Below, in pieces: positions 51,311 through 63,217 of a stretch of DNA of 64,000 nt. Within the stretch, counting starts at the first letter, position 1; each line of letters opens with the position of its first letter. The position numbers and the translations under genes are program-made. The notes below the pieces were generated by a model that had not been told where the DNA came from, did no database searches, and saw only the letters and a list, made by a program, of their open reading frames with translations. Source of the DNA: Pelodera strongyloides (taxonomy: Eukaryota > Nematoda > Chromadorea > Rhabditida > Rhabditidae); the NCBI GenBank assembly GCA_036852015.1, contig JAANDG010000036.1, forward strand, positions 213,501-277,500, in the 5' to 3' direction.

Positions 51311-51497
51311 TATCAAAATTCAACGGTTTTCCACATGGCCATAACAATCGCCAAAACACCTATAGGAATACTCTTTTAGTTGGAGATTCACTTTATTAAG
51401 TCTTACTGTTCGCTCGACAATCCGCGGCTACAAACTTTTCTGATATCGAAAAAACGGCAACTTCAACCCCTCAATATACATTGCAGATAATAAGCTG
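51311..51497. repeat. 187-bp direct repeat, copy 2
   Basis: See copy 1 at 50934. The 190 bp between the copies has no similarity to the 188 bp after copy 2, so this is not a simple tandem duplication of a longer segment. The spacer carries CTCCCCGGGGAAT, also seen near 14650, 35840 and 52830. Confidence 0.92.
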
Positions 51498-51504
51498 AAC
51501 TTAC

Positions 51505-51690
51505 CTGCATAGTCTCGTCGTCCGTCGCGCTGACATCAGGCACGATGTCCTGGACGTTCACCTCGCCGTGGTAGTTCACATCAGCGTGGTCCTCCTCATA
51601 AGGTCCTCTCCTCAACAGGCATTGTCAACGAGCAAAGTGGGCAGCAGGACTGCCTCATCAAAAATACCTAAAAAAATAATTCATAAGGAT
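51505..51690 (-). pseudogene. Orphan exon, probably frameshifted
   Basis: Acceptor TTTTTTTAG, then IFDEAVLLPTLLVDNAC in one frame and LLRRGPYEEDHADVNYHGEV, VQDIVPDVSATDDETMQ in another, ending at a perfect donor GTAAGT. G/C-rich third positions resemble real exons here. A frame change near 51635 joins the halves. No flanking exons were found; the donor lies 8 bp from a 187-bp repeat. Family not recognised. Confidence 0.4.
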
Positions 51691-51699
51691 GCAGAAAGC

Positions 51700-53320
51700 A
51701 GAACTGAACTAAGCAAATGAGGGTTTCAAAAAGTTGACTTGGTTGAAGAAAAGACTCTCTTCATAAATATGTCCAAATTATGCATTAACAAATTGCCAAA
51801 GAATGGTTCATAAAGCGCACAATCAGTATGTGAAACATGCCCATGTATCTAATAGCCTAATGTAATTTTATCACGCAAACACTTAAAATATGATTGAACC
51901 ACTAACTCTAACGAGCAAGAATGTATTTATAACTTACCCCAGTTCAAAGTGAGCGGGTTTTGTCGAGAGAGGGGTGTCTTTGTCCGGGAGCTCATAAAAG
52001 TGCATAACTTTCGAGTCCAAGCTAAAATGGACATTATGTATTATGAAATAAACATATATGAACCAATAAAACAACGAAAATCGAAGCGAGAGCACATCAT
52101 CATACATATATGGCAGGACCGTAGCAGCAGTTACCTAACTAACCTAGCATATAAAAAAATTACACTAAAAAGTAAATGAGAAAGTATATGAGTAAAGTAC
52201 TCTGGATAGAACACGTGTCTGAAGAAAACACACTCTAAAAAATAGTAAAACTATTTGCAAGTGAATTCGATATGTTAATTTGTAGTCTAATGTTCGCATG
52301 CTAATATTGGGGGGCGTGGCTTAGCGCGGAGAGGGAGAGCGAGACTTGCCAAAGGGCAGAAAGCAAGCAAGGAGTTGTATGCAATTGGAGTGCAATTAGT
52401 TTAGAAAGGAAATAAAATATTTTAAGTCGATAAGGAAATATCGATTATGAAAGTTACGAATTGATAAAGAATTATGAACAATGGAGAACGATCGAATGTG
52501 AAAGAATGCAGTTTCCAATTTTAATTACATAGTAAACTTGCTTTTTTTAAACTAGTATTGCTTTACAAAGAAATTAGTATTAAATCAAAAATAACAAGAA
52601 ATAATGTGTTACGATAGATAATACAAAGAAAATGAGGAGAGGCGTACCAGGAACCAAACGGTATCAATTTTCCCAATACATAAGTGCTTTCATAATAGCT
52701 GTAATAGCTGCGACATGTTCATGAATCCATTTTCACGGAAACTATTCCCAGGGAGAAATCTTCCCTGGTCGAACAGAAAATATTACTCAAAAGCGAGTGT
52801 GAAGGGGAAGACAGAAGTTCTCCCTCGGGGAATAGAGTGATGAATATGGGTCTACTAACATGTAACATTGCTTTGGACTTTCAATTTACTTTTGATATTT
52901 TCCGCAAAATTCTCCATAAAATACTCGATCCGTGTTTCAATTTTTAACAATTTGAAGAATTTTTTAGTTCAACGCGATCAGATGACTAACGTTTCGTTTT
53001 GTCATCATTCCCACAAAAACTTATCGTGTACATAAACGAGTGTTTGTTTTTACGAGCTTTGTTTCTAACTGTCGGTCTCTTTCACGCCCAACTACGGCCA
53101 GTGTTATTAATGGTTTAATAAGAGCAATTTGTTCTTTATCAATATAGTCTTGCTGTGTTTATTTGGACGTTAATTGAACGCGGATAAGTTCAATAAATAG
53201 CGAATTTCGGAAAGACCTAGGACGTTTGCATTTGCTCGTCTTTGATGAACGACACCCTATTTTTTGAAGCAGTTTCTTTCTATTACCGATATCTAACAAC
53301 GAAACAGAATTTATAACAGA
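51700..53320. other. Intergenic, no gene seen
   Basis: AT-rich. The short plus-strand frame at 51949-52179 has no motif. A CTCGGGGAATAGAGTG block at 52828 matches 51240. Confidence 0.45.
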
Positions 53321-53324
53321 ATTT

Positions 53325-53443
53325 ATGCTAAGTTGCTCTAATTTATCTCGATTTTTTATTCTAATTTATGTTCATTTGTATAAGCTGCATAGGAATGCAT
53401 GTACTTGAGATGCGTTTCAAAAACCGGCTGGTATTTCGCTTTA
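53325..53443. mobile_element. One-ended GCGAAATACCGGCCGG MITE fragment
   Basis: The right terminus GTTTCAAAAACCGGCTGG and ATTTCGCTTTAA is intact and the inner sequence (TTATGCTAAGTTGCTCTAAT) is typical of the family; the left terminus is missing. Confidence 0.7.
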
Positions 53444-53462
53444 AAACGTAATTCAACACGCC

Positions 53463-53902
53463 TTAAAGGGAGAGGCCCATGAGAAAAAAGTTGTCCTTAA
53501 TTTACTTACACAGGATGTCCGGAATTTAAGAAATACTTCTGTGAAAACCGCATTTCTTTACACCTAGAACTCGCAAAGTAATTCTCCGGCAAACTGTTCT
53601 GCCAGGTACCGTAGGCAGAATCAATTTTTGCGCTTTTGGGCATTATAAATAAATAAATAAATAAAATATGCATGATTCTCATTCGTTTTGACATTACTTT
53701 GAAGAGAAAGGATGAAAATGAACGGATATAAACCGTAAAAACGTTCTGACTACGGTACCTGGCCGAACAGTTTGCCGGAGAATAACTTTGCGAGTTCTAG
53801 GTGTAAAGAAATGCGGTTTTCACAGAAGTATTTCTAAAATTCCGGACATCCTGTGTAAGTAAATTAAGAAACACTTTTTTTCTCATGGGCCTCTCCCTTT
53901 AA
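53463..53902. mobile_element. TTAA MITE with AGGGAGAGGCCCATG ends
   Basis: TTAAAGGGAGAGGCCCATGA at the left and its complement at the right. Arms of about 170 bp, nearly identical, with a loop of about 100 bp. It lies about 90 bp upstream of the Ly6-like gene start. Confidence 0.92.
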
Positions 53903-53994
53903 TCTAAACCGTCTTAGCGCCACAGTCTTCCATGTCCAATTTGTCTCGACTCGTAAAAAGAAAGAAGGCTTGGTAAATAAAATATTTTCAGAGT

Positions 53995-54958
53995 ATGCTC
54001 TATCGTAGCTTGGGCGCCGTTTTACTAGTACTACCGTTTGTGGCTGCCTTGCAATGCTACCGTGACAGTAGTGACCACAATTACCATACATTCGGAGTTG
54101 GTTTTCTACCACACTTCTAATCGGAGTAATCTATAGAACACCAAATTGATGTAATTGGCTGCAGAGATCGAAGTAACTCGCTGTAGCGCGCATTTATTTG
54201 CATATCATACATTACATACGTATGTCCACGAAAACACACCCGCAAGTAAAAAATAGCGAGATATAAGCTGGCCGAAGAGTCTAAACCGTCTTTAATCACA
54301 TTGTATATTGTATGTTTCAGCCATCATATAAAGCATTACAGAGCGCAAATAGAACATGCTTTCCCACCTCCAAATTTTGTGTGAAAGCTCAACTGCGCGG
54401 TGGAGAGACATATTGGGATTGCGCTAGCGATGACTGGAAATGCGACGTGAGCCTTTATTCTAATACATAATTGAAGTTATTGAATCTCTATTCCCGACAC
54501 TTGCGCTGAAGAGGCGCCAAACAAAAAATTGAAAAATTTAAGTTGGCGTCTCGCAGCTACAGAAAATGTGTATGCCACTCGTTCCAAAAAATTGAGGTAT
54601 AACACGGTATAAAAAATAGTATCTCACACCATGGAACTCCGCGTCATTGCCGCTCGCAAAAATAAGCCCCCCCCCCCCCCTAACATAGGTGCGCGAACGC
54701 CAGAGGGCGCACCCGGGGCGCTTCTGAGGTGCACTTGTGAGTCTTGTGACTCTCCTGGCGCGCCAACCGAAAGTGGTTAGCAGTTGCTCCCTGTTCACTC
54801 TGTTTTTTTTCCAGAAAGTCGGCACAAGGAAGAAGCAAACGAATAACGGTGCTATAGCTTGGGTGACCTGCTGTGACAAGGACTACTGTAACACTTCCGG
54901 TCAATTCACGCTGGTAGCGAGTGTTACCACCGCTTTGATGCTCCTTCTCTTCCGATAA
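53995..54958 (+). CDS. Ly6-like GPI-anchored protein 1 (123 aa)
   Basis: Small three-finger-type surface protein; ligand unknown. Exons 53995-54096, 54321-54446 and 54815-54958 join in phase 0. Signal peptide MLYRSLGAVLLVLPFVA, then LQCYRDSS as the usual LxCY start. Middle exon: CFPTSKFCVK and WDCASDDWKCD. Last exon: WVTCCDKDYCNTS, the canonical CCxxDxCN end of Ly6 domains, then a hydrophobic tail (FTLVASVTTALMLLLF) ending four codons later, as expected for GPI attachment. The first donor GTTGGT is weak but the paralogue at 56.9-58.1 kb has the same exon lengths (102 and 144 nt outer exons) and phases. An acceptor ATTTTCAG lies three bases before the ATG. Confidence 0.88.
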
Positions 54959-56159
54959 ATACTTTGTAAAAAAAATTGTATCATAATCCTAATATATATC
55001 TAAATATCTAAAGTAACTCAATAAAGTCAATCAAATAAACAGTTTTTGTTGAAAAATGTTGCCAATGAGAATCACTCGTCAAGGACCAAGAAGAAACTGA
55101 ACAAAATTCTTCACACAAATTGTTATTTGATTGCAATCAATATGCCTTCGGGTTTGTTCAACGTATTTCTCTTTAGATAAACCAGACAGTTTCGGTTAAA
55201 AAGGAGCATGATATAATTCTTTTATTCGGCATTTATTTGTGTGAAGACGGTGGGGATCATTATGAAAAAGCCACCTGACATAGTACTGTAAACTTAATTA
55301 AAACGCCAAACAGTGTCCAACCAAGTGGAAGTTGGAACAAATCAATTTCTTTAATGACTTATTCCACATTATCGCTGCGGTTTTAAAGCACCATGCTTTT
55401 ATTATCAGTTCTAATGACGGCTAGAAACCACTAGAGACAGTCATGTTAATTTATTAGTGAATCACCAGGAAATGCTGATTTTTTCGACAAAAATAAGGGC
55501 CAATAAGCAATAAACTGCCTGAACAAAGTGATGACAATTCGGCGGAAAAACGATCGTTTTATAAGTGATAAAATCTGTTTCGCCTGGCTGTTTTGTAAGT
55601 GATTAAAAAGCTGATATTGTTGGGTTTTGGAGTCTTTGTTTGTTATGTCCTTCTAACGCATATAATATGAACTTCCAGGACACTGTTTTTATGTGTGTAG
55701 TTGAGCATACACAAATAACTAACAACAAGTAACCTACCGAGTTGACTCTTACATTGGCTCAATATGCCCATTTACGAGAGAGTTTGGTGAGTGTGCTACC
55801 TTTGTGTTGCTTCCTCACTGAAGCTTTATGCATCGGTAACCGCGGAATTTTGCTACCGTGCAAGGGGAAAATGGTCGTGAATGATGGTTATCATAACATT
55901 TCTTCGCAAAAGTTAGAGCATTGTTTGTCCGCAGGTCATAATGCTGCTCAACACATTATGGTTTCTTTCTGAATTTTCTAAAAGTTATGTCGTGCTCTGT
56001 GAGCAAGCACATGAATTTTATGGAAACGAGAGGACGTATGAAGATATGGGGTTTTCGTTTCCTAAGTTCAGTGGCATGAGAGTGGGAAGAAATAAAACTA
56101 CAAAGATAGATATCAACAGACATATAGTTTTTTTTATCTGCTCTTTTCAAATTTTCAAA
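54959..56159. other. Intergenic, no gene seen
   Basis: AATAAA at about 55020 is a likely polyadenylation signal of Ly6-like gene 1. Other short frames have no motif. Confidence 0.5.
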
Positions 56160-56452
56160 TAATAGCCCGTATTCTCGCGCCACTTTGGTACAGACATTTT
56201 GGAGGCCATTCCCAAACTCCTCTGGTAGGTCTACCAGATTGGAAATGGGAGAGGCCTACCAGTGGTAGGTTCTGGTAGTGGTAATCTGGTATGCCTAAGG
56301 TATGCAAGAGCCCTCCAAATCCGCTACCAATTGGGAAACCGCGACACGCGACGCGCCTCCTACCAGTACACCAGAATTAGCACTTTTTCTCCCACTGGTA
56401 GGTCATTCCCAACTGGGAAGCCTACCAGTGACGCGAGAATACGGGCTATCTC
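56160..56452. mobile_element. MITE with ATAGCCCGTATTCTCGCG ends
   Basis: The 18-bp terminal inverted repeat is perfect except at its inner end. The body is rich in CTACCAG and CTGGTAG words that pair with one another. It ends 28 bp from the tRNA-Pro gene, on its 3' side. Confidence 0.87.
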
Positions 56453-56479
56453 TCGCTTTGGTGGTCAAAACAAAACATG

Positions 56480-56550
56480 GGCTCAGCCGGGGATTGAACC
56501 CGGGACCTCTCGCACCCAAAGCGAGAATCATACCACTAGACCACTAAGCC
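56480..56550 (-). tRNA. tRNA-Pro (anticodon TGG)
   Basis: 71 nt. The acceptor GGCTTAG pairs with CTGAGCC (one G-T pair). The anticodon stem CTCGC/GCGAG holds the loop TTTGGGT with anticodon TGG. The T arm CCGGG-TTCAATC-CCCGG is perfect. Box A TAGTGGTCTAGTGG and box B GGTTCAATCC are present. CCA is not encoded, as normal for nuclear tRNA genes. Confidence 0.95.
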
Positions 56551-56852
56551 GATATTTGTGGAAAATGCTATGCTTTGATAGATGATGTATGTATACACAC
56601 TTCGATTTCGTCAAATGTTTCGATTCTTCACGATGACTTATCTTGTGTCAAAAAATCCTTCTAAAGTTCACTTCACAAAAAAAGAAACCGCTCCGATACT
56701 ATGTATATATTAATTAAAGAGAAACGTAGGGCATTTTTTATTACGTATCCTGATATACAATATTCTGACACTACTCCTTATTCGTCTTTCTTTAACTTAT
56801 TTCCCGACTAACGTGCATGGTTTTTATGTAAACGCAAACTAATTGTAAACAT

Positions 56853-58086
56853 TTATCGGAAGAAAAGGTGAAGCATGACGGCGGTTAAAATCGATAGGAT
56901 CGTGAATTGGTTTGAAGTGTTACAGTAATCCTTGTCACAACATGTTACCCAGGCTACAGCTCCGTTTCTCGTCTGCTTCTTCCGCGTGCCAACCTTCTGA
57001 AAACAAAATTATAATAAATTATGATTGTGTGTGTGTGCTTTTCGGTGATTGAAAGAACTTCAACCCTACGATATTATATTTCTGGGTTGCCGCGGATTCA
57101 TTAAAAAAGTACGAAATGAAAAAGTTTTGATCAAGCGGCACCGTCGCATCGTGTAAATAAGGAAGATGGCGATGGCGCATAGTGAATAAGCGAAGTGTTG
57201 TCTTTTGAAATTACACACAAATTGAACGTTTCGCGCAGTGCCCGCGCAAAAAGAGAGTGCTACCGCATCAGAACGAAGAACTCTAAGGGTACACAGAAGG
57301 TGCACTATAGCCATCAGAGACATTTTTGTTCCATACATTTTTATACCATGTGCCACAAGTGCGCCAGGTGTGCACAAACTGATGTTGTGCAATTTTGCGC
57401 AGTCACGGAATATCCGAGCGCGCCTAACCATAGGGCGGTTCAGCAGCTCAGTGTTGCGCATACAGCACATGGGTGGATATAAGGGAGTTACTACTTTATA
57501 CTTTAAATGATTACTACTTTATACTGAATTGTTGAAGCAATATATTGAGTAGAGATAAGAAAGCTCACATCGCACTGCCATTGGATGGGCATTTCGGGAT
57601 CGTTAGAACATCCCCACTGTGTTTGTCCGCCTTGCAATTGAACCTTCACACAATATTTGGATGACGCGTAATGGCATGTCAAGTTACGGCTCTGAAATTT
57701 AATTTTTAATCAATTTAACTTTAATTTAACTTTAATTGGCTCAGTTTCGACGTAGCAACACCTCTTTGGCCATCTAGACATCAGCACACCCTTTTGGTTT
57801 AGTTGTTTGTTTGTGCATTCCGCGCACAATGCACATTTTACATGTTAAAACAGAACACTCCACCATGGTGGGACGAGAACCTCGGCAGTCAACGCTCTCC
57901 TATTGCAGTGAACATGTTATCCCAATGTGGAAAAACATCTGAATAACTTGGTTACCAGAATATAAAAAAGAATATACAACAAACGTTGAATGTGTGATAG
58001 TTGTGTTCGTTGGCATCATAGTAGCACTTCAAAGTAGCAACAAACGGAAGCACGAGCACAACAGGGATCAAGTGGCGCACAAGCAT
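56853..58086 (-). CDS. Ly6-like GPI-anchored protein 2 (122 aa)
   Basis: Paralogue of the gene at 53995, facing it tail to tail. Exons 57985-58086, 57569-57691 and 56853-56996, phase 0 at both junctions. Signal peptide MLVRHLIPVVLVLPFVA, then LKCYYDANEHNYHTF; CHYASSKYCVKVQLQGG and QWQCD; KVGTRKKQTRNGAVAWVTCC followed by DKDYCNTS; hydrophobic tail (FTILSILTAVMLHLFF) for a GPI anchor. The middle exon is one codon shorter than in copy 1. The last exons are the most alike. An acceptor TAGTTTCAG lies three bases before the ATG. Confidence 0.9.
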
Positions 58087-58099
58087 GCTCTGAAACTAG

Positions 58100-59036
58100 T
58101 TTTGAGTATACATATTCCTTTAAAGTTTTAGGATCGCAACATGTTGATAATTACGAAAATTCATGATCGGCATATCTGCGAATATTCATTTGGAACAGAA
58201 TAATTTGCCCTTTATTGTCAGTAGTAAATAGTCAATGATGGATTCTTGGCATGATGTTTTTATGCGTTTTGACGCACGGGTGATACGTGCAATCTTCTGC
58301 GCCCATTTAGTATACGAATTCCAGCATTTCACTAACCACTTGCGATGCCACTCTAACAAGAGTCTCGAACCAATTCATTGTACATGATAGCACATGATGG
58401 ACAAGCTCATTTTGTAAAAATTTATGCAAAAACGTGTGTAGAATGAGGCTTGTTGAAGCAACCTCTGAGCTCTTAATGTTGATAGATCACAATTTATGTG
58501 GATGGTTTCGTTTTTATCAATGCCTGCAACATCGTCGGCTGCCATAAAATATGGGATTTTTGTTTGATCAAGTGAAAAGTCATACATCCTAGTGCTGATA
58601 ATATGAATCATATCGAGAAAAGTCATCGTTTTCTGAGGTCAACGAACAATTTTGTGGATGAACTTTTATGATAATCTTGATCGTCATTTTTTGACCAGTC
58701 ATCAAGCGTTTATCATTTTACGTACATCATTGGTAAACATAAGAAACTGAACAGTTAGACCAATGAATTCAGCTCGCTTACTTGAGCTTGTCTAACTACA
58801 GGAATGCAGTTTAGTATTCATTCAATTTATCCGTATTGTTTATTGGAAGAAAAAACTCACGAGGTCATACAGAAGGAAAATAGTTGATGTATCCTTACGC
58901 TTACGGCCATAGGCCTAGCAAGCGTCTGGCGGGAGGCGAGATGTGATATAAGCGCGCGGCGAAACGTAGGCGCACCTGGGTTTTTCGCCGCGTACTATCG
59001 GTCTTCATTTTTCCAATTATGTCTTTGGTATTCACG
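58100..59036. other. Intergenic, no gene seen
   Basis: Contains ACATATTCCTTTAAAG near 58110, possibly one end of the TTAA MITE family seen at 25727. No exons recognised. Confidence 0.4.
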
Positions 59037-59124
59037 CTTTGCCTTGGCAGATTGTTGGAATAATGTGTTGTTCTAATTGCGAGTTGGCAGATTGTTGGAA
59101 TAATATGTTGTTCTAATTGCGAGT
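59037..59124. repeat. Tandem duplication of about 42 bp
   Basis: TGGCAGATTGTTGGAATAAT followed by (A/G)TGTTGTTCTAATTGCGAGT occurs twice with one difference. Confidence 0.9.
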
Positions 59125-59532
59125 TGAGCAATGGTTGAAGCGCACCCTGACAAAACTCAGATGGTCTGCGGCGAAAGCCTGGCGCAAGAATTTCGCGCTT
59201 TGAACAATAGGCGATACGAAAATTCAATACCAGATAAAAGGGACCCTGTGGCCCACTTATCCCTATATTCACCAGCCTTTCGCAAAATGAGCACTCGTGT
59301 TGCTGGCTTGAGTATGATGAAGGTTGAGCGAGGTGCGCGGCGAGATGTTGGCGGACATGATTATTTTTGTGTATAATGCCAGTTTAAATTCATATGGAGC
59401 ACTAGTTGCGATTCTTAACACGCAAAGTAGCAGAAAGCAAAGTCGGTTCTATTACGACAAAACATGTGTCGTCTAAAATCATACAAATACGTCATACAAA
59501 CATAAATACGTACAAAACAATAAGTAAATTCA

Positions 59533-62155
59533 TTATCCTTTATGTTTGATTATTAAATAAATAACGATTCCAACAGGTATTAGTAGTAATATTGATGAAC
59601 AAAGTGCGACAAATATCCGTTGTTTGGTACAAATTTGACGCGTTGGTGCATCTTTTCCAAGCTCGCAATCTTCTGGAAAAAAAAATCAATAGTTATTCAA
59701 AAACTAAAACCTTCGATTCCCTTCTTTTTCCGAGCACTATGATTGAGGTTTTGTTTTCTCATAATCAGAGACAAATTAGGGAGAAGTTTTGATTTGACTA
59801 GGACAATTTAGAGGTTGCTATTTACCAAAGATCACTGTTCACAACTTCTGGAAATATTCTTATCAATAATCAGTAATACGGCACTTTTTGACCTTATCAC
59901 TACTGACAAATGGAATGTGATGGGTAAGAATCTCGCCTAGCTTCTGATATTATGTGCAACACTGTTTTACTGCAAGGGAATTCCAATAGGTAGAGTTACT
60001 GTTATGCGAGAAATGGCTTTGGCTCTGGTCTAACAAAATATTTTGTAGTCTGCGCGCCTGTGTGCTGTCTAGATTTTTTGTTAAAAAATTTGCTAAGGGT
60101 ACAGCATAATGCAGCTCTGAACCTCTGATAGATATACCAAAAGGTCTTTCCACAATTTTTTTTATAAACAGTTCCAACCTTGATAGAATCCCTTTGCACA
60201 TAGTTCGGTGTGAGTGTCCGTGCGGAAACGTTTTCCATCATCGTATGGATCATAATATGCCGTTTGCGGGACATCAATGAAGGTAACGGAGCGGAGCTTT
60301 CTGGAAATTTGTATTTTGTGTATTTTACGTAACTCACTAGGGATCGGTTCACCTTAAAGGGACGCGGTCACTGAAAATACCCTCTATATTTTATGTCTTT
60401 TTTATTAACTAAAAGGTAAATAAAACACAATTTTTGTGCAAACATTACAATTTGCAGTGCCCTCACCGAGATATTCACCTCGGGGAAATAATCCAGCCAG
60501 ACCAAGCGCTACAGTAACCCAATTTCTATAACGCGCGTGCTACAGTAAAGAGGGGCTCCTGCTCCTGGCAAATTGCCAGGTGCTACAAACTACAATCATT
60601 ATTTGCGGCAAAATTAAAAGGAAAAGTGGGGATTGAATGTTTTAAAGGAAAAAAGAACGTGATTTGGTCAAGGCAGTTGGTTTTGGGTTATATGAATCTC
60701 ACAAGCAATAACAATATTAAATAATAATACCTCCTTAGTTTCGGCATTGTCGAGGAAACCAGGAAAATACTAAAGGAACGACTGTATTCGAGCACGCGGC
60801 GGCTATCTTTTCGCTTTCTCCTGTTTTCAGTGCATAACATTCTACAAACAGCACGCTAGTTACTCTTGCCAGGTTCACGACTCCCTAACCAATCTTCAAC
60901 TGAGATGATCACACACACTAATGACAAAAAATCTTATAGCATCAGCAAGGTACATTCTTCAAAATGTTTATTCGCATCTTACCAAACGAGCAATAAAATA
61001 ATTACACAGGTACACGAAGAAGAAGGCCATAAAAATAGCAAAGAGTGAACACATTTTCGAAGAATGCGTTTTTTTGGCCAATTCCGCCTACGACCTTCGA
61101 CTTCTGAACTCGAAATCGCCACATCTTTGCACCAGCAGACCTAAACATCCAATATAGTATTGCTATATAATGAGTGGACGTGTTAGAATTACAACACACT
61201 CCAACTCGTCAAGTAAATAAAGTTTATATTTAAGAGGACGGGTGTTGAGCCAAAAGAAACAGTCAATATCAGAGATCCCTAAGAGTCTATTAATCTTGCA
61301 ACACCAAGAAGTTCGTTTTTGGGGCACTGAATTTTCTTATTCAGTGAAACAATACGGCACAATAGGAAGTAAATAAAATAGTACTCAAAGCAAGTATGTC
61401 CTTACCGTGTTTGTTTTTGTATCATCAGCGAGGTGTCCTTTGTCGTTCACACAACGCAGCCCAGCCATTTTAGTGTCAAAAATCTGAAATACAAATAAAT
61501 AAATGTTTCTGTAGGTTCTCCAAGTTTTGACAGATAACAAAATAGTCCAACTTTGAAATGCATTTTCATGTCCAACAAGGAAGATAATATGACATGAATA
61601 CCGGGCCAATTAACCCTGTGTTGAAAGCAAATACAACAAACGATTACATGTTGTGATTAAGCTAAGGTGCATGCACATGCGCATGACATTAAGTGCTCCG
61701 ATTTACGCGCGCAAGTAGTGATTTTAAGATATTAAGATATTAAGACACTGTTGCGAACTGCGAATATTCGGCAATTGGAGTGCGAATACAGCAAGCAAAG
61801 TGAAAAAGCGCATCGAAAAATGTGTATCCAATGACTGATGACAAGCAATACAATTTATAAAGTGCCAAACGTTCAGCGAATTTAATAAGAGAAAAATTAT
61901 ATAAATTGTCCAATGAGACTAACCCAATCCAGAGGGCATGCAGATGCAGGATTCTCCCAGTAGCCCAGTACCTTCTTGAGTGATCGGGAGATTCGGAGAT
62001 TTTCTCAACATTGAAGGCTCTTTAGCTTTTCGCTCGCTTCGACACGGGTAACCTGAAAAGAAAGGAGTTTCATTTCGCCACAACACCTGGCAACACAAAT
62101 CACCCCAACATAAAACGACAGCAGATCCAGGATATAAAGCATACATACACTGCAA
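59533..62155 (-). CDS. Candidate cysteine-rich single-pass membrane protein (162 aa)
   Basis: Family not recognised. Exons 62104-62155, 61924-62052, 61095-61140, 60179-60300 and 59533-59672 give one frame with phases 1,1,2,1. The middle is cysteine-rich: GYPCRSER, GESCICMPSGL, VQRCGDFEF, VTFIDVPQTAYYDPYDDGKR, ELCAKGFYQ, EDCELGKD, RQICTKQ. A C-terminal membrane segment (IFVALCSSILLLIPVGIVIY) is followed by a basic tail LIIKHKG. The N-terminal exon is the weakest part; an overlapping frame (MAKLFFERHKG, then IIQIICSIICSVCMLYIL) looks more like a signal sequence but does not join in phase. A further well-formed exon at 61406-61483 (MAGLRCVNDKGHLADDTK) does not fit the phases and may belong to another isoform. 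A possible upstream exon is at 62478-62600. Confidence 0.45.
60352..60520. mobile_element. One-ended TTAA element, AGGGACGCGGTCACTG end
   Basis: CTTAAAGGGACGCGGTCACT resembles the end of the MITE at 38529; the upstream 12 bp (GGATCGGTTCACC) resemble the 26089 family. No right end was found. Confidence 0.5.
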
Positions 62156-63217
62156 ATGATGCTACAAATGATCTGAATGATCTGAACAGCGCCCTTATGT
62201 CTTTCGAAAAATAGTTTTGCCATTTAGCCATCGCTAAAAAAAAATCAATGTCCACGCGACAAAATTTGGCTATCAAAAATCTGCACTGACATCTTAGGGT
62301 TCCTTTTGGTCTTTACAAAATTCAGGGTTTTGCCTGATTTTTCTTTGCCTCATCCATCGACCAATAAATATTTATTATTAAAATCAAAACGGTTCTTACA
62401 AAGGACTAAAGCTGGAACTATACGTCAGGAGCGAATATTGGAGAAATAATCTGCAGCATAATAAAATAAAATAAAAAATAAGTACCTCTGGCAAAAAGTC
62501 CGTAGTTTGTCCATGCCTCCTTGTAAAAAGTTTCGCTTCTTCAATTGTACAAACTCAGTGCTCATTATTAGCACGGAACGCGTCAAGAAAACACCTAAAT
62601 AAAAAGGGTTATTGCATGTACATTCGCGAAACATAAGAGTTGAAAATTAAAGAAGAATAACAGTACAATTGAAAATTAAGCTACTGGATAAAACTAAGCC
62701 TGAAGCCAGGGCAAACATAAGCGCGAAAAGCAAGGACGCATACGTAAACGAAGTAGCTAAACGAAAATATAAATATATATGCAATATCAGAACGAAATAT
62801 ACAGGGATGAACCTCATCAAGATCAAGCCAACCAAAAACAAGCGAACGAGGTACAATTCTAAGAATGAACCTAAATACAACACGAACTAACAAACACGTC
62901 AATCAATCAATGGTGGTACAATGGCACAATCGCCCTAGCAAAATAGCAGACTGAATACACAGGAACGGGATGAACAAAATAGGAGAGAAAAGGAGAGTCG
63001 AGTAAAAGAAAGAATATACATGCGAGAAAGGGAACTTTCTGAGAAACGCGAGGGAATAAGAACTACAACTCTGCTTATATACAGCATAGAAACAAGCATA
63101 AGAAAATAGGAAAACAAACAACGTTCGCAACGGCGCGGCCGAAGAAAAAAAATAACCGGCTGCGCGCATGCACAATGCATTCTTACTGTAGCGATTCACA
63201 GGAAAACGGAAACACGA
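62156..63217. other. No gene firmly recognised
   Basis: A splice-flanked frame at about 62478-62600 on the minus strand (FVQLKKRNFLQGGMDKLRTF) could be an exon of the neighbouring gene. Frames at 62647-62902 on both strands overlap and have no motif. Confidence 0.35.

Noticed and set aside
50934..51497. LTR pair of a small retrotransposon
   Set aside because: The internal part is only 190 bp, and I see no TG...CA ends, primer-binding site or polypurine tract.
54538..54879. 113-codon minus-strand frame
   Set aside because: Antisense shadow of the last Ly6-like exon and its intron.
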